From Methylobacterium ajmalii (GTDB lineage Bacteria; Pseudomonadota; Alphaproteobacteria; Rhizobiales; Beijerinckiaceae): a stretch of 54,907 bases of DNA. The stretch is taken from positions 1 through 54,907 of the forward strand of contig NZ_JACWCT010000153.1 of assembly GCF_016613415.1 (NCBI RefSeq), read 5' to 3'. The notes beneath the pieces were generated by a model. It was not told the origin of the DNA, searched no databases, and saw only the letters and a program-made list of their open reading frames with translations. This document shows positions 33,909 through 41,873 of the stretch, one piece after another; position 1 is the stretch's first letter; the number at the start of each line of letters is the position of its first letter. The position numbers and the translations under genes were made by a program.

Positions 33909-35693
33909 TTGACGGATCGCGACGGCCTGATCGACCGGGATCTCGATGGTGCGGCCCCGCCCCGGCGGGCCGCCGTTCCGGTGCGGGGCGCTCCCGCCGT
34001 CCCGGCGCCGCGGACGCGCGCCCCGCGGGCCGTCACGACCGGCCGGGCGGGGCGTCCCGGGCTCCTGCTCCCGGCCTGGACGCTCGCCGCCGGCCTCACC
34101 GCCCTCCTGGTCCTGGCGCCGGTCGCGGCGCTCGGGCTCGAGGCGCTGCAGGGCTCGGGCGGGCTGTGGCCGCACCTCCTCGCCCACGTCCTGCCCCCGG
34201 CTTTGCACGACACCGCCCTGCTGCTCGCCGGGGTCGGGATCGTCGTCGTGGTGGTCGGCACCGGGGCGGCCTGGCTCGTCGCGGCCTACGAGTTCCCGGG
34301 GCGGCGCCTGCTCGACTGGGCGCTGCTGCTGCCGCTGGCCGTGCCCACCTACATCGCGGCCTATGCCTATCTCGACCTCCTGCACCCGGTCGGTCCGGTG
34401 CAGGGCGCGATCCGGGCGCTCCTCGGCTATGCCCGCCCGCGCGACCTGGTCCTGCCGGACCTGCGCTCCCTGCCCGGCTGCATCCTGCTCCTCGGCTTCG
34501 TGCTCTATCCCTACGTCTACCTGCCGACCCGGGCGCTGTTCCTGATGCAGTCGGCGACGCTGGTCGAGGCCGGGCGCAGCCTCGGGGCCCGGCCGGCCGC
34601 CGTGTTCCTGCGGGTCGCCCTGCCGCTCGCCCGCCCGGCCATCGCGCTCGGCGCCAGCCTGGCGCTGCTCGAAGCCCTCAACGACATCGGGGCGGCGGAA
34701 TTCCTGGGGGTGCGCACCCTCACGGTCTCGATCTACGACACCTGGGTCAACCGCTCCGACCTGCCCGGCGCCGCCGGCCTGGCGCTGGTGATGCTCGCCG
34801 CCTGCCTCGGCCTGATCGCGGTCGAGCGCCGGGCCCGGCGCGGGCGCGGCTATGCCGGGGCGGCCCAGCGCCCGCGCCGGATGAGCCGCACGCCGCTCTC
34901 CGGCCCCGCGGCCCTCGCGGCGCTCGCCCTCGGCCTCGTCCCGGTCGCCCTCGGCTTCCTGGCGCCGGCGAGCTACCTCGCGGCCGAGGCCTCCCGGCGC
35001 CTGCATCGGGCCGGCCTGTCCGGGGCGATCCTGTCTGAGAGCCTCAACACCTTGGTTTACGCGGCCCTCGCGACCGTGGTCGCCACCATCCTCGGCCTCG
35101 TCGTGGCGGCGGGGCCGCGGCTCCTCGGCGGGCGCTGGCACGAGGCGCTCCTGCGCTGCGCCACCTTCGGCTACGCGATCCCCGGGGCGATCCTGGCGAT
35201 CGGCCTGCTGCCGCCGCTCGCCGCCCTCGACGGCCTCCTCGACGGCGCGAGCCGGGCGCTCACCGGCGCGCCGCTCGCCGCCATGGGCCTCGGCACGGGG
35301 GCGGCCCTCGTCTACGCCTACGCGGTGCGCTTCCTCGCCGTCACCGCCGGCAGCAGCGAGGCCGGCCTCGCCCGGGTGCCGCGCTCGCTCGGCGATGCCG
35401 CCCGGATCCTCGGCCGCGGCCCGGTCGGCGCCCTGGCGAAGGTCCACCTGCCGCTGACCTGGCCGGCACTCCTCGGCGGCGCGCTCCTGGTCTTCGTCGA
35501 TTGCGTCAAGGAGCTGCCCGCGACCCTGATCCTGCGCCCGCTCAATGTCGAGACCCTGGCGACCCACCTCTACGGCGAGGCCGCCCGCGGCACCTACGAG
35601 GACGGCGCGGTCGCCGCCCTGCTCATCGTCGCGGTCGGGCTCCTGCCGGTGGCGCTGCTCCTGCGGGTCTCGACCCCGAAGGTGTCCCCCTAA
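33909..35693 (+). CDS. fbpB: Ferric iron ABC transporter, fused permease
   Basis: The 594-residue protein has two permease halves in one chain, as in FbpB/AfuB, each with about six spans. Each half has an EAA loop for the ATPase: GRSLGARPAAVFLRVALPLARPAI in the first and ARILGRGPVGALAKVHLPLTWPAL in the second. It completes the iron importer with fbpC and fbpA. The start at TTG 33909 gives a 45-residue Arg/Pro-rich cytosolic tail before the first helix; a later start is possible. The TAA stop is directly followed by an inverted repeat. Confidence 0.92.
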   Translation: MTDRDGLIDRDLDGAAPPRRAAVPVRGAPAVPAPRTRAPRAVTTGRAGRPGLLLPAWTLAAGLTALLVLAPVAALGLEALQGSGGLWPHLLAHVLPPALHDTALLLAGVGIVVVVVGTGAAWLVAAYEFPGRRLLDWALLLPLAVPTYIAAYAYLDLLHPVGPVQGAIRALLGYARPRDLVLPDLRSLPGCILLLGFVLYPYVYLPTRALFLMQSATLVEAGRSLGARPAAVFLRVALPLARPAIALGASLALLEALNDIGAAEFLGVRTLTVSIYDTWVNRSDLPGAAGLALVMLAACLGLIAVERRARRGRGYAGAAQRPRRMSRTPLSGPAALAALALGLVPVALGFLAPASYLAAEASRRLHRAGLSGAILSESLNTLVYAALATVVATILGLVVAAGPRLLGGRWHEALLRCATFGYAIPGAILAIGLLPPLAALDGLLDGASRALTGAPLAAMGLGTGAALVYAYAVRFLAVTAGSSEAGLARVPRSLGDAARILGRGPVGALAKVHLPLTWPALLGGALLVFVDCVKELPATLILRPLNVETLATHLYGEAARGTYEDGAVAALLIVAVGLLPVALLLRVSTPKVSP

Positions 35694-35738
35694 GCAGATT
35701 TCGCCGAAGCGGTTACCGGTTCGGCGCCGAAAATCTGC
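35694..35738. repeat. Imperfect inverted repeat after fbpB
   Basis: Bases 35694-35708 pair with 35720-35738 with small bulges, forming a long hairpin immediately after the fbpB stop. It resembles the Rhizobiales palindrome family and might also end fbpB transcription. The 369 bases between fbpB and the next gene are made almost entirely of such elements. Confidence 0.55.
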
Positions 35739-35751
35739 GACGAAACAAGAC

Positions 35752-35965
35752 CCTAAGCAGACTTGCGTTGGCCTGCCAAATGTACACGACTGGGGCGTGA
35801 AGCCGTTCTGCGTCAAGGCTTTCCCATACGCCACCTCATTCTGAGGTGCGGGCGATCGACGATCGACTAACGCCTCAGGATGAGGTCGCGGGTGGGAGAG
35901 ATAATCATCGCGGATTCACGTCGCTGTCGTGTACCGTGTGGCCTGCCAACGCAAGTCTGCTTAGG
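35752..35965. mobile_element. MITE-like element with 21-bp perfect terminal inverted repeats
   Basis: Bases 35752-35772 and 35945-35965 are exact inverted copies, and similarity continues inward for about 18 more bases, ending in a shared TACACGAC. The 214-bp unit has no coding frame. Its centre contains two small palindromes (CACCTCA/TGAGGTG and CCTCA/TGAGG). No clear target duplication is seen. The first ten bases of the terminal repeat recur at 35689-35698, overlapping the fbpB stop. A non-autonomous transposon relic is the best reading. Confidence 0.7.
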
Positions 35966-35976
35966 CATGATACCGA

Positions 35977-36008
35977 AGCGCCTTCGAACGGACGCGTTCG
36001 AAGGCGCT
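35977..36008. terminator. Perfect 14-bp hairpin downstream of the esterase gene
   Basis: Bases 35977-35990 pair perfectly with 35995-36008 around a 4-base GACG loop. It lies 55 bases past the esterase stop (minus strand). There is no T-tract. It may terminate transcription from either side. Confidence 0.5.
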
Positions 36009-36062
36009 GGGCAAGCCCGGATGGGCGCCGGCGCCGATGCGACAGCGCGAGGGTAGGACGGG

Positions 36063-37508
36063 TCAGCCCGCGCGGGCGTGCTCGCGGAAGAACCGCAGCA
36101 TCTCCGCGCTGGCGTCCGGCCCCCGCGGCTCGGTGTAGGAGCCGTCCGAGCTGCCGCCCGACCAGGCATGGCCGGCCCCGTGCAGCACCCACTTCTCGAC
36201 GATCCCCCGGCCGGCCGCGTCCGCATGGACGCTGCGGGTCCAGCCGATGCCGCCGGGCGATTCCCCCCGCGTCACGGTCTCGGTCAGGCCCGGGCCCGGC
36301 AGCGCCTGGGCGGCCACCCGCTCGCCGTTGAGGGGGTGCACCGTGCGGTCGCCGTCGCCGTGGAAGACGATGGTCGGCACGCGCGCGCCCGCCGGCCGCC
36401 GCGGCGCCGCCCCGCCCTGGCCCATCGCGGCGAGCGCCGAGGGCAGGTCCCGGGCCGCCCCGCAGGCGAGCCCCGAATGGATGCCGGCCGCCGCGAACAC
36501 GTCCGGATAGGCCGCGGCCAGGATCGCCGCCGCCGCGCCGCCGGCCGAGAGCCCGGCGACGTAGACCCGGGCCGGGTCGGCGCCGAATTCCGCCACGACC
36601 TCCCGGGCGATGCCGGCGATCAGCGCCGGCTCGCCCGCGCCGCGGCCCTGGTCGCGGGGCTCGAACCAGTTCCAGCATTTCTGGGCGTTGGCCGCCCGCT
36701 CCTGGCGCGGATAGACCACGATCAGCCCCTGCTCCTCGGCGAGCGCGTTCATCCGCGTGCCGAGGGCGAAGTCGTCCGGGTCCTGGGTGCAGCCGTGCAG
36801 CATCACGACCACCGGCAGGGTCTCCCCGTCCCGGCCGCTCGGCACGAAGACCTTGTAGGTCAGGCCGCCGGCCGGGCCCGCGAAGCGCCGCTCCTCGAAC
36901 CGGGCGCCCGGCGGCACCGGCACGGGGCGGCGCGTGCCCAGGCCGTGACCGAGGCCCGCGCCAAGACTTGCGCCAAGCCCCGCGCCAAGCCCCGCGCCAA
37001 GCCCCGCGCCAAGACCTGCGCCGAGCCCCGCCTTCAGGCCTGCGCTCAGGTTGGCGCCCAAGGCGGCGCCCGGGCCGGCATCGAGGCCCGCCCCGACCCC
37101 GCCGGCGCGCAGCAGATCGGCGAGCCCTGCGGCCTGGCCGGCCTTGTGCAGGAAGGACCGCAGGGCCTCGGGCATCTCCGGCAGGCCGGCCGGAGCCGCG
37201 GGAGCCTCCCCCGGGGCCGCCGCCGGGGCATCCCCCGGGACGGTCCAGGCGCCGCCCGGCTCGGCGGGGGCGTCGAGGTCGATCGCCTCCAGGACCGCCG
37301 CATGCCCCCGCGGCGACGGGGCCGGCTCGGACGAGGACGGTGCGGAGGGGGTTTCGGCCGTTGCGCGGCCCTGGAGCAGCGCCACCGCCTCGGCGAGGCG
37401 GCCGGCGCGGGTGAGGCGGGTCACCTCCGCCATGTCGACGGCGGCGAGGTTCATCGAAGACAGGCCGGCCGGGTTCGGGCCGCCGCGGAACGGATCGAAG
37501 GCGCTCAT
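36063..37508 (-). CDS. PHB-depolymerase-family esterase with LGAG repeat linker
   Basis: The 481-residue protein has an N-terminal Ala/Pro-rich region (about 1-130). A low-complexity stretch of repeated L-G-A-G units (about 150-185) follows, then an esterase domain. LPVVVMLHGCTQDPDDFALGTRMNALAEEQGLIVVYP carries the oxyanion His, VAGLSAGGAAA the nucleophile Ser near 321, and HGAGHAWSGG the catalytic His. The LpqC/PHB-depolymerase-type esterase family hydrolyses polyhydroxybutyrate or phenolic esters. No signal peptide is seen, so it is probably intracellular. ATG 37508 has AAGGA upstream. A CopG-type regulator gene lies just before it. Confidence 0.85.
   Translation of the reverse strand: MSAFDPFRGGPNPAGLSSMNLAAVDMAEVTRLTRAGRLAEAVALLQGRATAETPSAPSSSEPAPSPRGHAAVLEAIDLDAPAEPGGAWTVPGDAPAAAPGEAPAAPAGLPEMPEALRSFLHKAGQAAGLADLLRAGGVGAGLDAGPGAALGANLSAGLKAGLGAGLGAGLGAGLGAGLGASLGAGLGHGLGTRRPVPVPPGARFEERRFAGPAGGLTYKVFVPSGRDGETLPVVVMLHGCTQDPDDFALGTRMNALAEEQGLIVVYPRQERAANAQKCWNWFEPRDQGRGAGEPALIAGIAREVVAEFGADPARVYVAGLSAGGAAAAILAAAYPDVFAAAGIHSGLACGAARDLPSALAAMGQGGAAPRRPAGARVPTIVFHGDGDRTVHPLNGERVAAQALPGPGLTETVTRGESPGGIGWTRSVHADAAGRGIVEKWVLHGAGHAWSGGSSDGSYTEPRGPDASAEMLRFFREHARAG
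36958..37029. repeat. Six 12-bp tandem repeats within the esterase gene
   Basis: Six 12-base units (consensus GCGCCAAGCCCC on the plus strand) run head to tail from 36958 to 37029; units two to four are identical. They encode the in-frame LGAG repeats of the linker. Copy number could vary without breaking the frame. Confidence 0.85.
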
Positions 37509-37557
37509 GGGGATCATCCTTGCGGAGTTCGAGGGGGGCGGGTCGAGGGGCCGGAGG

Positions 37558-37977
37558 TCAGGCGATGCGGTCGGCCAGCGCCGCCTTGACGGCGGCGCTG
37601 GCGTGGAAGGCGCCGAGCACCTGGATCGACGCGATGGCGGCCCGGGCGAGTTCCGGCGTGACGTCGTCCGCGATGGTGGCGAGCCCGAGCACCTGGATGC
37701 TCAGCGGCGTCCCGGCCGCCCGCGCCGCCTCGAGCTCGGCCCTGGTGATGTGCGTCAGCCCCAGGCTGAGCTGGCGGCGCGCCACCGCCTGGCGCACCGC
37801 CTCCTCCTGCCGGTCGAGCTGGTTGCGCACCGCCGTGCGGATGAAGTCGGCGCGGTTGGCGTAGAAGCCGTCGCGCACCATCAGGTCGATGCGGCCGAGG
37901 TCGACGAAGCCGAGATTGACCGTGACCTTCTCGCTGTCCGGCACCTTGGGCCGCAGCTCGTGAACGGTGCCCGTCAT
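37558..37977 (-). CDS. CopG/ribbon-helix-helix-type transcriptional regulator
   Basis: The 139-residue protein has VTVNLGFVDLGRIDLMVRDGFYANRADFIRTAVRNQLDRQEEAVRQAV near its start (about residues 18-65). This fits a ribbon-helix-helix DNA-binding domain with a beta strand and two helices. The C-terminal half (LSIQVLGLATIADDVTPELARAAIASIQVLGAFHASAAVKAALADRIA) is a helical extension containing a repeated SIQVLG phrase. It lies 50 bases before the PHB-type esterase gene on the same strand, so control of polyhydroxybutyrate use or of its own operon is plausible. ATG 37977 is the start. Confidence 0.75.
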   Translation of the reverse strand: MTGTVHELRPKVPDSEKVTVNLGFVDLGRIDLMVRDGFYANRADFIRTAVRNQLDRQEEAVRQAVARRQLSLGLTHITRAELEAARAAGTPLSIQVLGLATIADDVTPELARAAIASIQVLGAFHASAAVKAALADRIA

Positions 37978-38182
37978 CCTGTCGCCTTCCTCTGACCATC
38001 CGGTTGGATGGTCTGGAGATGGCGATGGGAGGTTCGACCCGCAAGGGGCGGTGTCCCGGAACGGAGCGATCGCCCGTGCCGTTCGGCCCGCGGGAGCGCC
38101 GGCGCCGTCCGCTTGCCGGACCATTCGGGGGGAAGGCCCGCCCTCGACGCCCCGGCGGCCCGCGCGTAAGGCTTTGCCCCGC

Positions 38183-39520
38183 ATGACCACACCCGATCGG
38201 ACCCCGCCGGACCGGGACGCGGCGCTCCAGCCCGGCAGGCCCCGCCCAGCGGTGCCCCGCCCCGCCGCGGACGAATCCGGCCTCGCCGCGGGCCTGGCGG
38301 CCGGCACCGCCACCCGGATGCTGGCGATGCGCCTGGCGATGCTGGGGGTGCTGGCGGTCTCGGCCCATCTCAGCGACGGCGTGCTGCATGCCGGCAGCCA
38401 CTGGTTCATCCTGGGCGGCTACGCGGTCTCCTCGCTCTGGCTCGCCGCCACGGCGCGGCGGCGGGGCGGGGCGCGGCTCGCCTGGATCGCGACGCTGCTC
38501 GACGCGGCGCTCGCCGCCTACATCGTGCTCGAGCACATGGTGGCGGCCGCCGAGGTCGCCGACGAGCCCGGCACGATGGCGAGCCGCCTGCCGGCCTTCC
38601 TGCTGCTGCTCGAATCCGGCCTCACCCTCAGGCCGCGCCATACGGCGGTCTTCGCCGCCCTCGTCGCGGGGGTATGGTCGGGCGCCCTCGGCCTCGGGCT
38701 CCTCGATCCGCATCTCGGCCTGCCGCCGGCGGCGAACGTCTTCGGGCTCCTGTCCTTCCTGGTCGCGGCCGCCTTCGTGATCGAGGGGGCGCTGCGCCTG
38801 CGCCGGGGGGTGGCCACGATGCTGCGCCTCGAGCACGAGCGGGCGACGCTGGCGCGCTTCGTGCCGGCGGGGATCGACCTCGTGCGCCGCGACGGGCCGA
38901 CGGCGCTCCAGCCGCGCCACGCCTGCCTGCTCGCCCTCGACATCCGGGGTTTTTCGGCGCTGACCCGGCGCTGGGGCGAGGCGCGGGTGCTCGACTGGCT
39001 GCTGGCGGTGCGGGCGCTCGCCCACGCGGCGGTGACCGAGCGCGGCGGCCTCGTCGACAAGTATGTCGGCGACGGGGTGCTGGCCCAGTTCGTCGACGGC
39101 GCCCCGGCCGAGCAGGCGGCGGCGGCGCTCGCCTGCGTGCGCGAGATCGAGGCGCGGATGCACGCGATGAACGAGGCGCGCCGCCGCGAGGGCCTGCCGG
39201 CGCTCGCCCTCACCGCCGCGGTGCATGCCGGCGAGGTCCTGGTCGGCGTCCTCGACGACGGCTGGCGGGCCGAGTTCACCGTGCTCGGGCCGGCGATGAA
39301 CGCGCTCGCCCGGGTCGAGGCCCGGGCCAAGCGCGAGAACCTGGCGGTCGCGGTCTCGAAGCGGGTGATGCGGCTCCTCGGCCCGGACGCGCCCGCGGGC
39401 CGGCGCCTGCCGCGGCGACCGGGCGAGGAGGATTGCCCCGACCTGTTCGGCCTTGATCCCCTGCCCGTCGCTGCCCCGGCCCCTATCTCCCCGGATCTGC
39501 CGGTGACGGCGGCGCCGTGA
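38183..39520 (+). CDS. Membrane class III adenylate/guanylate cyclase
   Basis: The 445-residue protein has an N-terminal membrane domain of about six hydrophobic segments (about residues 45-215), then a short linker helix (RFVPAGIDLVRRDG) and a cyclase domain. Metal-binding aspartates lie in LALDIRGFSALTRRWG and VDKYVGDGVLAQF, and AEFTVLGPAMNALARVEARAK supplies the Asn-x3-Arg transition-state pair. GP replaces the usual GD before that Asn, so activity could be altered. cAMP is the likely product. ATG 38183 fits. It is divergent from the CopG-type gene. Confidence 0.85.
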   Translation: MTTPDRTPPDRDAALQPGRPRPAVPRPAADESGLAAGLAAGTATRMLAMRLAMLGVLAVSAHLSDGVLHAGSHWFILGGYAVSSLWLAATARRRGGARLAWIATLLDAALAAYIVLEHMVAAAEVADEPGTMASRLPAFLLLLESGLTLRPRHTAVFAALVAGVWSGALGLGLLDPHLGLPPAANVFGLLSFLVAAAFVIEGALRLRRGVATMLRLEHERATLARFVPAGIDLVRRDGPTALQPRHACLLALDIRGFSALTRRWGEARVLDWLLAVRALAHAAVTERGGLVDKYVGDGVLAQFVDGAPAEQAAAALACVREIEARMHAMNEARRREGLPALALTAAVHAGEVLVGVLDDGWRAEFTVLGPAMNALARVEARAKRENLAVAVSKRVMRLLGPDAPAGRRLPRRPGEEDCPDLFGLDPLPVAAPAPISPDLPVTAAP

Positions 39521-39559
39521 ACGCCGCCGGGCCGGCCCCCTCCTGCCCTCGAGTCGCGC

Positions 39560-40486
39560 GTGCCCGAATCGCCCTCCCTGGAATTCCGCTCGCCGCCGCG
39601 TCCCCTGCGGGAGGACGGGACGCCGCGCCGGGTCGGCGTCGAGATCGAGTTCACCGGGCCCTCGGCCCGGATCGCCGCCGCGGCGCTCGCCGCCGGCCTC
39701 GGCGGGCGCCTCGCCGAGGAGGACCCGCATGCCTTCCGGCTCGAGGGCACGTCGCTCGGCGACCTGCGGGTCGAGCTCGACCTGCGCGCCGCCCATCCGC
39801 AGCGTCGCATGACCGAGCCCGGCGCGCTGCCCCGCCTGCCGGTCCGCGCCGCCGGCCGCTCGCTCGCCGCCCTCCTCGGCCCGGTCGTGCCCCGCGAGCT
39901 GATCACCGGCCCCCTCGCCTTCGACCGGCTGCCGGAGGTCGACCGGCTGGCCGCCCTGCTGCACGGCGCCGGCGGCCGGGGCCGCGGCGCGGTGCTCCTC
40001 GGCTCGCTCGGGCTGCACTTCAACGTCGAGCCGCCGGATCTCACCGCCGCGACCCTGACCGGCCTGCTCAAGGCCTATCTCCGCTCCGAGCCGCAACTGC
40101 GCCGCGAGACCGCGGCCGGCGGATTCCTCGCCGCCCGCGGGCTGCCGCCGCCCTTCCCCGCGCCTTACGCCGCCAAGGTGCTCGATCCCGCCTATCGGCC
40201 CGACCTCGACGGCCTCGCCGGCGATTATCTGGCGGCCAACCCGACCCGCCACCGCGGCCTCGACCTCCTGCCGCTCCTCGCCCACCGCGACGAGGCCGGC
40301 GTGCGGGCCGCCCTGCCGCCGGACGAGAAGGTGAGCCCCCGGCCGGTGCTGCATTACCGGATGCCCCAGGCCCATGTCGGGCTGGCGGGCTGGAGCCTGG
40401 CCCCGGCCTGGAACCTCTGGGTCGGGGTGGAGGAGCTGGCCGAGGGCGCGGCGCCGGCCCGCCAGGCGGCGTCCGATCCCGCTTGA
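39560..40486 (+). CDS. Amidoligase family protein
   Basis: The 308-residue protein starts at GTG 39560. RRVGVEIEFTGPSARIAAAALAAGLGGRLAEEDPHAFRLEGTSLGDLRVELDLRAAHP is the hallmark of the amidoligase family (Amidoligase_2), which has a glutamine-synthetase/COOH-NH2-ligase fold. LGSLGLHFNVEPP and FLAARGLPPPFPAPYAAKVLDP belong to later conserved blocks. These enzymes are predicted to form peptide-like amide bonds with ATP. The usual glutamine-amidotransferase neighbours are absent. It follows the cyclase gene by 39 bases and may share its transcript. Confidence 0.8.
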   Translation: MPESPSLEFRSPPRPLREDGTPRRVGVEIEFTGPSARIAAAALAAGLGGRLAEEDPHAFRLEGTSLGDLRVELDLRAAHPQRRMTEPGALPRLPVRAAGRSLAALLGPVVPRELITGPLAFDRLPEVDRLAALLHGAGGRGRGAVLLGSLGLHFNVEPPDLTAATLTGLLKAYLRSEPQLRRETAAGGFLAARGLPPPFPAPYAAKVLDPAYRPDLDGLAGDYLAANPTRHRGLDLLPLLAHRDEAGVRAALPPDEKVSPRPVLHYRMPQAHVGLAGWSLAPAWNLWVGVEELAEGAAPARQAASDPA

Positions 40487-40504
40487 GGGCGGCGGGGACG
40501 CCCG

Positions 40505-40547
40505 CCGGAGAGCTTCACGATCGCAACGCGATCGCGAAGCTCTCCGG
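40505..40547 (+). terminator. 20-bp hairpin after the amidoligase gene
   Basis: Bases 40505-40524 pair with 40528-40547 (one mismatch) around a 3-base loop. A T-bearing stretch GCTTCCGATTTTG follows. It starts 18 bases after the amidoligase stop and is a likely intrinsic terminator or an exapted repeat. Confidence 0.55.
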
Positions 40548-40562
40548 GCTTCCGATTTTGCC

Positions 40563-40605
40563 GCATTTTCCTCGACGAACCGGCATCCACTTCGTCGGAA
40601 AATGC
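40563..40605. repeat. Rhizobiales-type intergenic palindrome
   Basis: Bases 40563-40579 pair with 40591-40605 with a two-base bulge. The core (GACGAACCGG, then TTCGTCGGAAAATGC and CTCTAA) resembles the palindromic repeats scattered through Rhizobiales genomes. Together with the preceding hairpin it fills the first half of the 300-base gap before trpS. The remainder shows no gene or obvious promoter. Confidence 0.55.
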
Positions 40606-40786
40606 TCTAAGCTCGTTCCCGATGACCGAACCCCGCTCCCCCCGCGCGACCGTCTGGTGGCGCTTCCCGTAAGGAAGCGGCCGTCGTCATCCTGTTGCGA
40701 CCGATGCCGCCGTGCGGTGGCATGGTCGGTCCCCTGAGGCTCTCGGCATCCGTCGGCGCGGCGGCTGTCTTCGAGAAGAGAGCCCG

Positions 40787-41791
40787 ATGTCGTCAAAGCC
40801 CGTCATCCTCACCGGCGACCGCACCACCGGCCCGCTGCATCTCGGCCATTACGCCGGCTCGCTGCGCAACCGCGTCGCGCTCCAGCACGACCACCGCCAG
40901 TACCTGCTGCTCGCCGACGCCCAGGCGCTGACCGACAACGCCCACGATCCGGCCTGCATCGCCCGCAACGTGATCGAGGTCGCGACCGATTACCTCGCGG
41001 TCGGCATCGATCCGGCGGTGACGACGCTCTGCGTGCAATCGGCCCTGCCGGCGCTCGCCGAGCTGACCCTGCTCTACCTCAACTTCGTCACGGTGGCCCG
41101 GCTCGAGCGCAACCCGACGATCAAGGACGAGATCCAGGCTCGCGGCTTCGGCCGCGACATCCCGACGGGCTTCCTGTGCTACCCGGCGGCCCAGGCCGCC
41201 GACATCACGGCGTTCCGCGCCACCCTGGTCCCGGTCGGCGCGGACCAGGCGCCCCTGATCGAGCAGGCCAACGAGATCGTCCGCCGGATCAACCGGCAGG
41301 CCGGGCGCGACCTCCTGCCGGAGGCAACCGCGCTGATCCCGCCGGTCGGGCGCCTGCCCGGGGTCGACGGGCGGGCCAAGATGAGCAAGTCCGGCGGCAA
41401 CGCCCTGCCGCTCTCGGCCTGCGACGCCGAGATCGCCGCGGCGGTGCAGCGGATGTACACCGATCCCGACCACCTGCGCGCCTCCGATCCCGGCCGGGTC
41501 GAGGGCAACGTGGTCTTCACCTATCTCGACGCCTTCGACCCCGACCCGGACGAGGTGGGAGCGCTCAAGGAGCGTTACCGCCGCGGCGGCCTGGGCGATG
41601 CCGCCCTCAAGCAGCGCCTCGCCGGCATCCTGCGCGACCTCCTCGGGCCGATCCGCGAGCGGCGCGCCGCGATCGCCCGCGACCCCGACCGGGTGCGGGA
41701 CGTGCTGCGCACCGGCACCGCGCAGGCCCGCCGCCTCACCGAGGAGACCCGCGACGCGGTGCAGGACGCCCTCGGCCTGTTCCGGCTCTGA
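40787..41791 (+). CDS. trpS: Tryptophanyl-tRNA synthetase, auxiliary type
   Basis: The 334-residue class I synthetase attaches tryptophan to tRNA-Trp. It opens VILTGDRTTGPLHLGHYAGSLRNRVALQ, containing HIGH as LGHY, and the KMSKS loop is AKMSKSGGNALPL. The T-G-D-R-x-T-G-x-L-H-L-G-H-Y-x-G-S-L opening is that of the TrpRS branch found as second copies or in Gram-positives. The housekeeping alphaproteobacterial enzyme usually reads closer to S-G-x-Q-P-T-G-x-L-H-L-G-N-Y. This may therefore be an additional enzyme. The ATG at 40787 is preferred to a longer frame beginning at 40712. Confidence 0.88.
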   Translation: MSSKPVILTGDRTTGPLHLGHYAGSLRNRVALQHDHRQYLLLADAQALTDNAHDPACIARNVIEVATDYLAVGIDPAVTTLCVQSALPALAELTLLYLNFVTVARLERNPTIKDEIQARGFGRDIPTGFLCYPAAQAADITAFRATLVPVGADQAPLIEQANEIVRRINRQAGRDLLPEATALIPPVGRLPGVDGRAKMSKSGGNALPLSACDAEIAAAVQRMYTDPDHLRASDPGRVEGNVVFTYLDAFDPDPDEVGALKERYRRGGLGDAALKQRLAGILRDLLGPIRERRAAIARDPDRVRDVLRTGTAQARRLTEETRDAVQDALGLFRL

Positions 41792-41873
41792 ACCCTCGTT
41801 GTGCGCGGCTGCAAGCCTGCCCTTGCATCGCCGCGCATTTCAAACCGGCCCCGGCGCGTCCATCTTGGGAGCC

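Noticed and set aside
37514..40375. 953-codon minus-strand frame
   Set aside because: Antisense to the cyclase and amidoligase genes, both with clear motifs on the plus strand.
40487..40786. T-box or tryptophan attenuator before trpS
   Set aside because: No T-box sequence, no leader peptide with Trp codons. The hairpins resemble dispersed repeats.
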